A DNA stretch of 10,649 bases from Candidatus Thorarchaeota archaeon MP11T_1 (GCA_002825515.1 PJET01000063.1:1-10649); one strand, 5' to 3'. Positions 1 to 5,638 are shown, counted from the stretch's first letter. Notes: generated from the letters alone by a model not told the origin. Program-made: numbers and translations.

Positions 1-148
1 TCTTCTCGTTAGCAATGTAGACAGCCTCGTTCTCACACCGTGTCATTGTTCTCGGTCCTAAAGTCATGAATGATCCACCCAGGTGCTCAGTCTGGCACCG
101 GTCAGGATCGACCGGTACCAGTTTTACCTGTTCTCTCTTCTTTGCCAC
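1..148 (-). CDS. Partial small phage-type hypothetical protein, 3' end outside window
   Basis: An open frame runs from a GTG at 148 to the left edge without a stop (49 codons seen). The start has a strong ribosome binding site, AAAGGAGGAATAGA before GTG, and lies 1 nt after the stop of the preceding gene, so it continues the operon. The visible product begins MAKKREQVKLVPVDPDRCQ and continues with a SFMTLGP segment and a second Cys in TRCENE. The arrangement CQxE...SFMTLGP...RC...E resembles a family of small phage hypothetical proteins; the two Cys could be part of a small metal-binding fold, but that is inference. No function is known to me. The non-ATG start and the edge truncation make it easy to miss. 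A strong hairpin (92-121) lies within the coding sequence. Confidence 0.72.
   Translation of the reverse strand, partial: MAKKREQVKLVPVDPDRCQTEHLGGSFMTLGPRTMTRCENEAVYIANEK
92..121 (-). repeat. 12-bp inverted repeat (RNA hairpin) inside the left-edge gene
   Basis: Arms 92-103 and 110-121 are complementary over 12 positions with one mismatch, which becomes a U-G wobble in minus-strand RNA. The loop is 6 nt. The hairpin begins about 27 nt after the GTG start, within codons for LVPVDPDRCQ. No T-tract follows, so it is not an intrinsic terminator. It may simply reflect GC-rich codons, or it may affect translation or RNA processing. Confidence 0.6.
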
Positions 149-149
149 T

Positions 150-404
150 CTATTCCTCCTTTATTGTGGCCTCGGCAAACCTTTCAACCTCGACCAGTTT
201 GTTCTTCAACACAATCTCCAGTTCTTTGCCCTTGAAAACGGCTACTTCCTCTCTCGGTCTACCTCTTTTCACGTACTCCAGAATGAACCCTTCAGCCTCT
301 TCCTTGGTGTGGCATTTCTTCCATCCCCAGAGTATTCCGTTCTCAAGACCTCCGTGAAGGACCAGGTAATATTCCTGGCCCTTTGGAAATTCGTTCTCAC
401 TCAT
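150..404 (-). CDS. Hypothetical protein, 84 aa, phage-type
   Basis: I do not recognise a function. The protein starts MSENEFPKGQEYYLVLHGG, has an aromatic GILWGWKKC segment (about 23-31), then a helix with TKEEAEGFILEYVKRGR (about 33-49), and ends in a charged amphipathic segment. The overall pattern suggests a small alpha/beta cytoplasmic protein with no membrane segment or signal peptide. The start overlaps the end of the upstream gene by 8 nt and has no good ribosome binding site of its own, so translational coupling is likely. Unlike most genes just upstream in the operon, it lacks the RKLxI C-terminal motif. Confidence 0.75.
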   Translation of the reverse strand: MSENEFPKGQEYYLVLHGGLENGILWGWKKCHTKEEAEGFILEYVKRGRPREEVAVFKGKELEIVLKNKLVEVERFAEATIKEE

Positions 405-852
405 CGCCGATTTTGAGTTTACGCTTCCGCTGGGTGGTCTTTGGCGTCTCTTCTTTCTCCTCCTTATAAGGCATCAGCCGTTTGGAGCAGAACATGAAGA
501 GCATGAAGTCTCCGTCCCTGCCAATACCAAGCTTAATGTCAAGAGGCTCAGTATAATAAGGACTGCTTGGCCCATCCTTCATATCAATGATTGGCTCATC
601 CAGGACTTCAACAACGATCGCAGGCTCGCCATCTTTCGGCCATCTCTTATTACTCATTCCCGGCTTCCAGGTGACTAGATCACCAACCTTGAATTTGTAT
701 GTCTTGCTGTAGGATTTGAAAGCCTTTTTCAGGAACTCTGGAGTGACTGGTGTTCCTCCGTTACGGTTCTCTTCTTCACAACCACTGCACTGAGCTGAAC
801 CACTTGAAATCATTGCTCCGAGTAAACTACCGATCATGTCTCTCTGACTCAT
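397..852 (-). CDS. Phage-type hypothetical protein with C-terminal RKLKI motif, 151 aa
   Basis: The start at 852 is preceded by GAGGAG with 7-nt spacing and lies 1 nt after the upstream stop. The core, about residues 53-125, contains FKVGDLVTWKPGMSNKRWP, then PAIVVEVL, SPYYTEPLDIKLG and an aromatic GDFMLFMFCSKRLMPY stretch. I recognise this layout from phage hypothetical proteins; it suggests a small beta-barrel (SH3-like) domain, but no function is known to me. The N-terminus has a CSGC pair (about 22-25). After residue 128 the protein becomes a Lys/Glu/Pro-rich linker ending KRKLKIGDE, which is the first copy, from the left, of the motif shared across this operon. The leucine codon here is CTC. 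Confidence 0.82.
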   Translation of the reverse strand: MSQRDMIGSLLGAMISSGSAQCSGCEEENRNGGTPVTPEFLKKAFKSYSKTYKFKVGDLVTWKPGMSNKRWPKDGEPAIVVEVLDEPIIDMKDGPSSPYYTEPLDIKLGIGRDGDFMLFMFCSKRLMPYKEEKEETPKTTQRKRKLKIGDE

Positions 853-853
853 A

Positions 854-1003
854 CTAATTCTCCTCTCTTGATGGAGTGTTTATTTCGACGATCATTACAT
901 CGTCCAGGTCTGCCCAAGGTGACTCCTTGGCGTCCTCGTAACTATCATACACTTCTCGGTCCAGGACTTCTCTACTGTCCAGGTCCATTATTATCCATGG
1001 CAT
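854..1003 (-). CDS. Small acidic hypothetical protein, 49 aa
   Basis: I place the start at the ATG at 1003 (MPWIIMDLDSREVL), which has GGGAG 8 nt upstream. A longer in-frame version from 1054 lacks a ribosome binding site and would overlap the preceding gene much further. The product is acidic, with a beta strand (PWIIMDL), a helix around YDSYEDAKESPW and a second strand (DVMIVEI). This resembles the many tiny phage proteins with a strand-helix-strand layout. It overlaps the end of the Cys-rich gene by 32 nt and stops 1 nt before the next start. It has no RKLxI tag. Function unknown. Confidence 0.7.
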   Translation of the reverse strand: MPWIIMDLDSREVLDREVYDSYEDAKESPWADLDDVMIVEINTPSREEN

Positions 1004-1214
1004 GAAGCTTCTCCCTTCTCCGCTCGTTGAAGAGCGGTGAACAGCACCCAGCACCGAACGCTGGACTGATATCGGCGCCGGGCATGTTCTTAATTAGTTC
1101 AAATACGGTACACATGTTATCATTACTAAGATACTTGCACTTATCATCTTCCCATTTGCCAAAGGCACAGGGCCTGACAGTGCAGCAGTACCCGCATTGT
1201 ACACATTCATTCAT
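972..1214 (-). CDS. Cys-cluster protein, YkgJ-like (putative metal binding), 80 aa
   Basis: Nine Cys occur in 80 residues, at 4, 7, 10, 11, 16, 26, 35, 57 and 58. The N-terminal CxxCxxCC pattern (ECVQCGYCC) followed by RPC, CKYL, MC and GCCSPLFN resembles the YkgJ-type zinc/iron-chelating cluster family, and very similar short versions occur in phages. It probably binds a metal, perhaps Zn or Fe-S; its role is unknown. The start ATG at 1214 overlaps the preceding gene by 8 nt. The AGGAGG upstream is rather distant, so coupling to upstream translation is likely. The C-terminus (HAMDNNGPGQ) lacks the operon's RKLxI motif, although RRREKLH occurs just before it. Confidence 0.8.
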   Translation of the reverse strand: MNECVQCGYCCTVRPCAFGKWEDDKCKYLSNDNMCTVFELIKNMPGADISPAFGAGCCSPLFNERRREKLHAMDNNGPGQ

Positions 1215-1443
1215 TTGGAATCGTTAGCCTCCTTCTACAAATTAATGGTTTACTCAAAGCCTCGACATCAGGATCAGCAACTGTCACCCTTCCGTCCAGG
1301 GATATTATGTCATGCATCATCGTTAACAGATTAAGGACAGCATTATAATACTGACGTTCACTAGGGGATGGGGAATCTCCTTCATCCCGTATGAACTTCA
1401 TAAGCTTCCTCAGTTTATACAGGTTAACCCTGATCTCTTTCAT
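1207..1443 (-). CDS. Helical hypothetical protein with C-terminal RRLTIP motif, 78 aa
   Basis: A mostly helical small basic protein: MKEIRVNLYKLRKLMKFI is an amphipathic helix, followed by SPSERQYYNAVLNLLTMMHDII. I recognise no family. It ends LICRRRLTIPNE, a clear copy of the shared C-terminal motif with leucine codon CTA. The start is in an ATGA overlap with the preceding gene's stop, with AAGG about 8 nt upstream. The next gene starts inside its last codons. Confidence 0.78.
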   Translation of the reverse strand: MKEIRVNLYKLRKLMKFIRDEGDSPSPSERQYYNAVLNLLTMMHDIISLDGRVTVADPDVEALSKPLICRRRLTIPNE

Positions 1444-2000
1444 TGGGGTATCCTTAACTTCCTCCCGCCTTCGGGCTTCTTTGCAGGTCTTTTCCTGTCA
1501 ATAAACTTCTTCGGGATCTTTGCTTTCTCTTCAATGAACACTGCAGCCCTCTGTCTATCGTTGTCGTCCACCTCCTTTGATGACAGTATCGTCCAGTCAC
1601 CATAAAACGAACCGTCATAATATACCAAGTCTTCAAAATATAAAAGCTCACCGATCTCATCACCCTCGTCATCAAATGAAAGCCTGATTGTTGTGGCGTA
1701 GGTATTGTGGACCTGATGGACAAGGAATATCGGACCATCAAATCCCCAGTCAGGGAGGTCCTCATCCGGATGCTTCCTGCCGTGAAACAAACACACCATC
1801 AAAGGAGCGTCCCAGTCAACTTCGAGAACTTTTTCTACAGTCCAGGTATCATTATCCAGTGCCTCTACATACTCCATTTGAGACTCTTCATAATGTCCTT
1901 CTCCCCTGGCTACTCGGTCTATGGCGTCTTCAGCATCAGCAGCCACAATAGTTACTGGTTGACAATGGCGTTCCATGCGGCCTACAATGAATCTCGGCAT
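1440..2000 (-). CDS. Two-domain phage-type hypothetical protein with C-terminal RKLRIP motif, 186 aa
   Basis: I choose the ATG at 2000, which follows AAGGAGG and forms a TGATG junction with the upstream stop. The N-terminal part (about 1-57) reads PRFIVGRMERH, then TIVAADAEDAIDRVARGEG and MEYVEALDNDTWTVEKV. This is a strand-strand-helix layout like the DpnD/PcfM-type small phage proteins. The second part (about 67-139) contains HPDEDLPDWGFDGPIF, HNTYATTIRLSF and a final YYDGSFYGDWTIL, matching another phage hypothetical family that often occurs as a separate gene. It therefore looks like a fusion. After residue 148 comes a Lys/Pro-rich linker ending EGGRKLRIPQ, the shared motif (leucine codon TTA). 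Function unknown. Confidence 0.8.
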   Translation of the reverse strand: MPRFIVGRMERHCQPVTIVAADAEDAIDRVARGEGHYEESQMEYVEALDNDTWTVEKVLEVDWDAPLMVCLFHGRKHPDEDLPDWGFDGPIFLVHQVHNTYATTIRLSFDDEGDEIGELLYFEDLVYYDGSFYGDWTILSSKEVDDNDRQRAAVFIEEKAKIPKKFIDRKRPAKKPEGGRKLRIPQ

Positions 2001-2443
2001 CACTCCTCCTTCCTAGGCGCCTTGAAAAAGGATTCTGCCTCCTCAACGTTGAGCAACCCGCTCCCACCTTCAACCTCTGTTATACACATGTCGATGTTAA
2101 GCTTCCTGATTGGATGCTTCCGTTGCTCCTCACAAATTGGGCAGTCTGGCGGCATGTGCACACCTCGCTGAGCCAGTTTTATGCAGGCCCGGATGCATTC
2201 TTCGTTGAACTTATCCCAGCACTCGAAGCACACAACAGTGACCTTCTTGAGCACTGGGTTCATGTCCGGCTGCGTAGGCTTTCCTTCAAAATTGTGCCCC
2301 ACTAAACCACCATCTACACCTACCATGATATTACCTGCGATCATGATAAAACTTCTGCTCTTTGGGTCGTGATCTTTGTGGCATATCTTGCATTTAAAAT
2401 GCCCGGCGTCTCTCAGCTTCCACACCTTACCCATTGTCAGCAT
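2000..2443 (-). CDS. Zinc-ribbon-like phage protein with internal RKLNI motif, up to 147 aa
   Basis: The protein has three Cys pairs: CKIC (18-21, followed by HKDH), CFEC (72-75) and CPIC (101-104). They suggest one or two zinc ribbons or knuckles. Between them is SFIMIAGNIMVGVDGGLVGHN, resembling a phage hypothetical family. The motif RKLNID sits at 113-118, but here a further 29 residues follow (ending SFFKAPRKEE), so the tag is internal, unlike in its neighbours. The start is uncertain: ATGs at 2443 and 2434 both lack a good ribosome binding site and both overlap the end of the preceding gene, so coupled initiation is likely. The stop is shared with the next gene's TGATG start. The leucine codon of the motif is CTT. 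Confidence 0.8.
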   Translation of the reverse strand: MLTMGKVWKLRDAGHFKCKICHKDHDPKSRSFIMIAGNIMVGVDGGLVGHNFEGKPTQPDMNPVLKKVTVVCFECWDKFNEECIRACIKLAQRGVHMPPDCPICEEQRKHPIRKLNIDMCITEVEGGSGLLNVEEAESFFKAPRKEE

Positions 2444-2681
2444 CGAAGTTCAGCTTTCGTTTGGGTTTCTTTGCCTGGAGCTCGTCTTTCATCTTGGCCG
2501 CAAAGACCTTGCTTACATTAGCGTACTTGGACAGCTGACCGGCCAGAATTGAACCGGTCAGTGTTGCCAGAACAATGTAGGCTTCAACATAACCCTTGCC
2601 CCGTGCTTCCTCGCTCAGCGAGTTCAGTCTGTTCATGAACTCCCGGAATGAAGGATCAGTATACATACTATCTTCACTCAT
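2427..2681 (-). CDS. Small helical protein with C-terminal RKLNF motif, 84 aa
   Basis: Two adjacent ATGs exist (2684 and 2681). The second has the better spacing (6 nt) from AGGAGG and forms a 1-nt junction with the upstream stop. The body is helical: SFREFMNRLNSLSEEARGKG, then a more hydrophobic stretch, EAYIVLATLTGSILAGQL, about 33-50. That stretch could be a buried helix or a weak membrane segment. A basic end follows, KKPKRKLNFDADNG. The tag has Phe in place of Ile and leucine codon CTG. Function unknown. Confidence 0.78.
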   Translation of the reverse strand: MSEDSMYTDPSFREFMNRLNSLSEEARGKGYVEAYIVLATLTGSILAGQLSKYANVSKVFAAKMKDELQAKKPKRKLNFDADNG

Positions 2682-3211
2682 CATTGCCCTCCTTTCGGAA
2701 TGTTGAGTTTTCTGATTTGCTTGATCTCCTCTGGCGGTTTGACTGGTTCTACTTTATGGATCCATTCGGATATTTCAAACTTGCCTTGAGGAGTATATAC
2801 GTACTCTTCGTACTCAGTTTCGTACACATTCATACTCTCAATAGCATACCCCCATCGAGCCCCATCTTCTCCTATAAATTCCAGCCAAGTTCTCTGCCCT
2901 TTAGGGATGAGCATGGAAATTATTTCTGCCAACAAGCCTGTTCCGTAGTGCTTGCTGTAGAACTCCATGTCCGTAGGGTAGAATAGAACATGACCAGAAT
3001 CACCTTTGTATTCGAAGGTATAGAACATTTGTCCAACTTGACTAACGATCCCCTCTTTGTTTGTCTCAGCAACGTGATGGAAGTCTGAATGGTTCTTGAC
3101 TTCTCGACAGTTCATTGTCTGAAGAACTCTCTTGTCAAACTGGACTCCGCTCCAACCTGAAGGGTAGACGAAGATGGGCTCAGGGCATCGCAGCTCTGAA
3201 TCATACCCCAT
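2681..3211 (-). CDS. Tandem-paralogue family member A with C-terminal RKLNIP motif, 176 aa
   Basis: The start is the ATG at 3211 (MGYDSELRCPEP), with GGGAG 8 nt upstream and 2 nt after the preceding stop. The longer frame to 3226 would need a TTG start. No known family is recognised. The central and C-terminal part reads FYTFEYKGDSGHVLFYP, then LLAEIISMLIPKG, WLEFIGEDGARWGYAIE and a YETEYEEYVYT strand. The helix, basic turn, strand, D-G, G-[Y/F]-[A/G]-[I/L], strand order is shared with the next three genes upstream in transcription, which marks them as diverged duplicates. A Pro/Lys/Glu linker (KVEPVKPPEEIKQ) precedes RKLNIPKGGQ; the leucine codon is CTC. The last codons double as the AGGAGG ribosome binding site of the next gene, so the KGG part of the ending need not be functional peptide. 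Confidence 0.8.
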   Translation of the reverse strand: MGYDSELRCPEPIFVYPSGWSGVQFDKRVLQTMNCREVKNHSDFHHVAETNKEGIVSQVGQMFYTFEYKGDSGHVLFYPTDMEFYSKHYGTGLLAEIISMLIPKGQRTWLEFIGEDGARWGYAIESMNVYETEYEEYVYTPQGKFEISEWIHKVEPVKPPEEIKQIRKLNIPKGGQ

Positions 3212-3213
3212 CG

Positions 3214-3735
3214 TTATTTCTCCCAATCAATGTTAAGCTTCCTGCGAAACTTCTTCTCGGGCTTCTTCATCCAGTCTTTGTAAGGGCATTCTGTCTTCCA
3301 CTCTGAGACCAAAGTCTTGTCAGTATCCAGCACCATCTCGGCATGTGTTGATATGATCTCCCGTTTGGAGATTGCAAATCCTCTCATGTCACGGTCATCA
3401 TCGTCATCAAAGATGATGTGTGTCTTGGATCCTGAAACCATTGACCACTGTATAATCTTCGCAAGATCCATAACTTCAAAGTCATCAAAAGATGACCACT
3501 CATCCTGGGTTACAATGACCTTATCTTGATTGTTCCAGCGATAGTCAAACCAGAAAGCCACAGCAAGACCTCTGGCAGTTTCATCGTGCATCCACCCAAT
3601 CTTAATTCTCTCATCTCCCTCATCCTCACAGTTGACGTGGAATCCCGTCCTGTCAATGTTGGATCTGATGCGTCTGGCGAAGCCTGAGAAAGTGCACTCA
3701 GCTGGTCTGAACTTTGCGTCTAATAAGAATATCAT
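3214..3735 (-). CDS. Tandem-paralogue family member B with C-terminal RKLNI motif, 173 aa
   Basis: Starts MIFLLDAKFRPAECTFSGFA at 3735, overlapping the upstream stop by 4 nt (ATGA), with AGGGG about 8 nt before. The conserved segment is MDLAKIIQWSMVSGSKTHII, then an acidic FDDDDDRDMRGFAISKREII, aligning with the equivalent stretch of its neighbours. Upstream of it is an aromatic strand, AVAFWFDYRW. The C-terminal linker KDWMKKPEKKF leads to RRKLNIDWEK (leucine codon CTT). The run of five Asp could be an extended loop. No signal peptide or membrane helix. Function unknown. Confidence 0.8.
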   Translation of the reverse strand: MIFLLDAKFRPAECTFSGFARRIRSNIDRTGFHVNCEDEGDERIKIGWMHDETARGLAVAFWFDYRWNNQDKVIVTQDEWSSFDDFEVMDLAKIIQWSMVSGSKTHIIFDDDDDRDMRGFAISKREIISTHAEMVLDTDKTLVSEWKTECPYKDWMKKPEKKFRRKLNIDWEK

Positions 3736-4310
3736 TGTCCCATCCCCTGAATGTTAAGCTTTCTCACAGTGAGTTTCTTCTCCTGTTCAACAACTGAGTT
3801 TATGGCTTTAAGGTCCTCTTCGGTTGGCTTGCCTATACTTCTACCAGTCTCCCAATACAGAGCATCGGTGTGTAATCCATAGCATGGTGAGTGAGAGATC
3901 ACCCACTTCTTCTCAACGCGAAGTACGTTCTTCCCTTCAATAGCAAATCCCTGGTGGGTGTTATCGTCTCCGGATGAGTAAGTGATCAGAGCTCGTTTGT
4001 CCGGTTTAAGCAGTGGAATGGTTACATCAGCAATCAAGTGATCCTGCGGAAGAAAAAAGAATTCACCATTACTGTGTGTCGATATGGCCGGGTTCCGTCC
4101 AACTTCCCCAGGAGGCATCCATCTGATATAGAAAATCTTGTTGACTGAATCAGTCGGCCAATTGGTTGTTATATGCAATTCGCTGTCAAGGATGTTACTA
4201 ATGACAACTCCCTTGTAGCGTCGTAAAGCATTGTTCACTACACTCTGTACCTCGTAGACTCCCTTGAGATGCGTGTCAAAAACAGAACCATGCAGTTTAA
4301 TCCTTGGCAT
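3732..4310 (-). CDS. Tandem-paralogue family member C with C-terminal RKLNI motif, 192 aa
   Basis: Two adjacent ATGs exist (4313 and 4310). The second is better spaced from AAAGGGGG and gives a TGATG junction. Segments in order: a GVYEVQSVVNNALRRY helix, ELHITTNWP, NKIFYIRWMPPGEVG, then the family segment HLIADVTIPLLKPDKRALIT and SSGDDNTHQGFAIEGKNVL. The latter matches the helix, basic turn, strand, acidic turn, G-F-A-I order of its neighbours. The C-terminus EQEKKLTVRKLNIQGMGQ carries the shared motif (leucine codon CTT). No recognised domain; cytoplasmic by appearance. Confidence 0.8.
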   Translation of the reverse strand: MPRIKLHGSVFDTHLKGVYEVQSVVNNALRRYKGVVISNILDSELHITTNWPTDSVNKIFYIRWMPPGEVGRNPAISTHSNGEFFFLPQDHLIADVTIPLLKPDKRALITYSSGDDNTHQGFAIEGKNVLRVEKKWVISHSPCYGLHTDALYWETGRSIGKPTEEDLKAINSVVEQEKKLTVRKLNIQGMGQ

Positions 4311-4861
4311 CATTTTCCCCCTTTCGGGATAAATAGTTTACGCTTCGGCGGCCCTGTCACTGGGGGCGCCGCTCTAAGTTCCTTCTTACCCGCCCAATTT
4401 TGGGCATCGATGTAATACGTACCGTAACGGTCTTCCCTCCTAATGGCCAGAACCGACTCCACTTTATAACAGTCACTGGGAGTCAGTCCATAACCCAAAT
4501 ACTCACCGTCCTCGTTTCTGAATAGCATGAGAACTCGGTAAGCAGGATGCAGTGTTATCTGCACTATGTGCACAAACAGGTTTGTATCAATATCTGACAT
4601 CTCGTAACCAGGTGTGATTGTTACAATACCCTGAGACCCGTTTGAGTCGAGATACATATAAGCAGCATACTCTTCGTTCTCTTGATACATCAGGCTTATT
4701 TCAGCATTTCCTCCTATAACATTGTAGGTCTTTATATAATGGTCCAGATCGCCTTCAAAGTGTGTCTCAACACAAGTTACTGCCACATTTGATAGCTCAT
4801 GAAGACTACTCACCCACGTCGGATAACGAGTCTCCAGAACTTGTCCATTGTAAATGATCAT
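4310..4861 (-). CDS. Tandem-paralogue family member D with C-terminal RKLFIP motif, 183 aa
   Basis: The open frame extends to 4966, but I place the start at the ATG at 4861 (MIIYNGQVLETRYP). This gives an ATGA overlap with the preceding stop and a length like its paralogues, whereas the longer version would run 109 nt into the upstream gene. No clear ribosome binding site is seen, so coupling is likely. Segments: SLMYQENEEYAAYMYL, GIVTITPGYEM, then the family segment NLFVHIVQITLHPAYRVLML with FRNEDGEYLGYGLTPSDCY. The ending APPVTGPPKRKLFIPKGGK has a Pro-rich linker and the shared motif (leucine codon CTA). As in member A, the final GG codons double as the next ribosome binding site. Confidence 0.78.
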   Translation of the reverse strand: MIIYNGQVLETRYPTWVSSLHELSNVAVTCVETHFEGDLDHYIKTYNVIGGNAEISLMYQENEEYAAYMYLDSNGSQGIVTITPGYEMSDIDTNLFVHIVQITLHPAYRVLMLFRNEDGEYLGYGLTPSDCYKVESVLAIRREDRYGTYYIDAQNWAGKKELRAAPPVTGPPKRKLFIPKGGK

Positions 4862-5484
4862 GTCGGTATCGTCAACTTTCTTGAAGGTCTCGGCTTTGGT
4901 GGTGGGTGTGGAGTGTTGAAATAGTCGATGGCGTCTTTTGCATCCTGCAGGCATTGATCGAAACACCCCAGGTAACCCCAGCAGGAGTCTACAACCTCAT
5001 CTTCGTCCTTGATCTGATAACCCACAACGTCCCCTTGCAGGTAGGCACTATAAAGCTCTACTTCTGCATGGAGCAGGTCATCAGCCCTCTTCATATACTC
5101 AGGAGTAACCCTTTTGATATTCCAGTTATTCCTGATCCGTTCCTTGGTGGTATAGATATAGCCAACCTGCCCGGCATCCCATCGCGCGTCGGGTCCGGTG
5201 TATTCACCGATCTGGATGAGAATGTCCCCGTGCTCAAACACCCATAGAGGATGAATGATACAGGCTTTCATCTTGCTCTCGAGGTAAAATCTTAAACCTT
5301 CCCATCCATTGAAATTGCAGGGGGCGTAGTCGTGTTGGTCACCAAGATTGTGATGATTATGGAAGCATATCATCACTCCAAGATTACCTTCATCATCTCT
5401 GGGGTTACATTGAGCATATTCATCGGAGAGGATTACAATCGTCTTACCGTTATAGAACTCCTCATGCAAGTAATTATCACTCAT
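4858..5484 (-). CDS. Conserved phage hypothetical protein with added C-terminal RKLTIP motif, 208 aa
   Basis: The start at 5484 (MSDNYLHEEFYNGK) has GGAGG with 6-nt spacing; the longer GTG start at 5511 lacks one. I recognise the body as a widespread phage hypothetical family: an early LGVMICFHNHHNLGDQHDY segment, then WDAGQVGYIYTTKERIRNNW, a helix with AEVELYSAYLQGDVVGYQI, and SCWGYLG with a final helix, DAKDAIDYF. The His/Asp-rich FHNHHNLGDQHD segment could bind a metal (inference). To my knowledge the family has no established biochemical role. After the family body comes a striking Pro-rich linker, TPHPPPKPRPS, and then RKLTIPT (leucine codon TTG), which looks like a tag appended to an otherwise ordinary family member. 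Confidence 0.88.
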   Translation of the reverse strand: MSDNYLHEEFYNGKTIVILSDEYAQCNPRDDEGNLGVMICFHNHHNLGDQHDYAPCNFNGWEGLRFYLESKMKACIIHPLWVFEHGDILIQIGEYTGPDARWDAGQVGYIYTTKERIRNNWNIKRVTPEYMKRADDLLHAEVELYSAYLQGDVVGYQIKDEDEVVDSCWGYLGCFDQCLQDAKDAIDYFNTPHPPPKPRPSRKLTIPT

Positions 5485-5638
5485 TAGTTTCCTCCACTGA
5501 GATAATCTCACTTGTCACTTCATCCTGCCCGACGAAGCTTGCATCCTCGAGCATCTCTGCATCCTCCTTTGTTGGGGCACTTACAATGTAGCGTTCATCG
5601 TAAGTGACTCGTCTGATTACTTCATACGTCTTTCTCAT
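5477..5638 (-). CDS. Small DpnD/PcfM-like hypothetical protein, 53 aa
   Basis: I found this frame by translating the gap between larger genes. It starts ATG at 5638 (MRKTYEVIRRVTYDERYIVS) and ends TGA at 5477, overlapping the next gene's start by 8 nt. The pattern YEVxxxxxYxxxYxVxAxxxEDAE is the strand-strand-helix layout of DpnD/PcfM-type small phage proteins, and it echoes the N-terminal domain of the protein at 1440-2000. The C-terminus is acidic (VTSEIISVEETNE) and has no RKLxI tag. The ribosome binding site is weak, and the 17-nt overlap with the preceding gene suggests coupling. Confidence 0.72.
   Translation of the reverse strand: MRKTYEVIRRVTYDERYIVSAPTKEDAEMLEDASFVGQDEVTSEIISVEETNE

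Noticed and set aside
66..416. Plus-strand open frame of 116 codons (and others such as 1707-2171, 4906-5247, 9279-9638 and 9846-10235)
   Set aside because: Each lies antisense to a well-supported minus-strand gene with a ribosome binding site; their products have atypical composition and no recognisable motifs. They are shadow frames.
2675..2700. The KGGQ/KGGK ending (2681-3211, 4310-4861) as part of the tag
   Set aside because: These codons contain the ribosome binding site of the overlapping next gene, and other tagged proteins lack them, so the residues are probably imposed by the DNA signal.
400..4881. The repeated AAGCTTAACATT-like DNA at several gene ends as a recombination site or DNA repeat
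   Set aside because: Only some copies share the DNA; others encode the same peptide with different codons (all six Leu codons), so the conserved element is the peptide.
400..4881. RKLNI/RKLNF as a sliding-clamp-binding motif (QLxLF type)
   Set aside because: The leading Gln and the second Leu/Phe pair are missing in all ten copies. The resemblance is limited to L-x-[I/F] and is too weak to call.
4862..4966. N-terminal extension MFRSMPAGCKRRHRLF... of the gene ending at 4310
   Set aside because: This stretch is the other-frame reading of the end of the preceding gene; the ATG at 4861 gives the usual ATGA junction and a length matching the paralogues.
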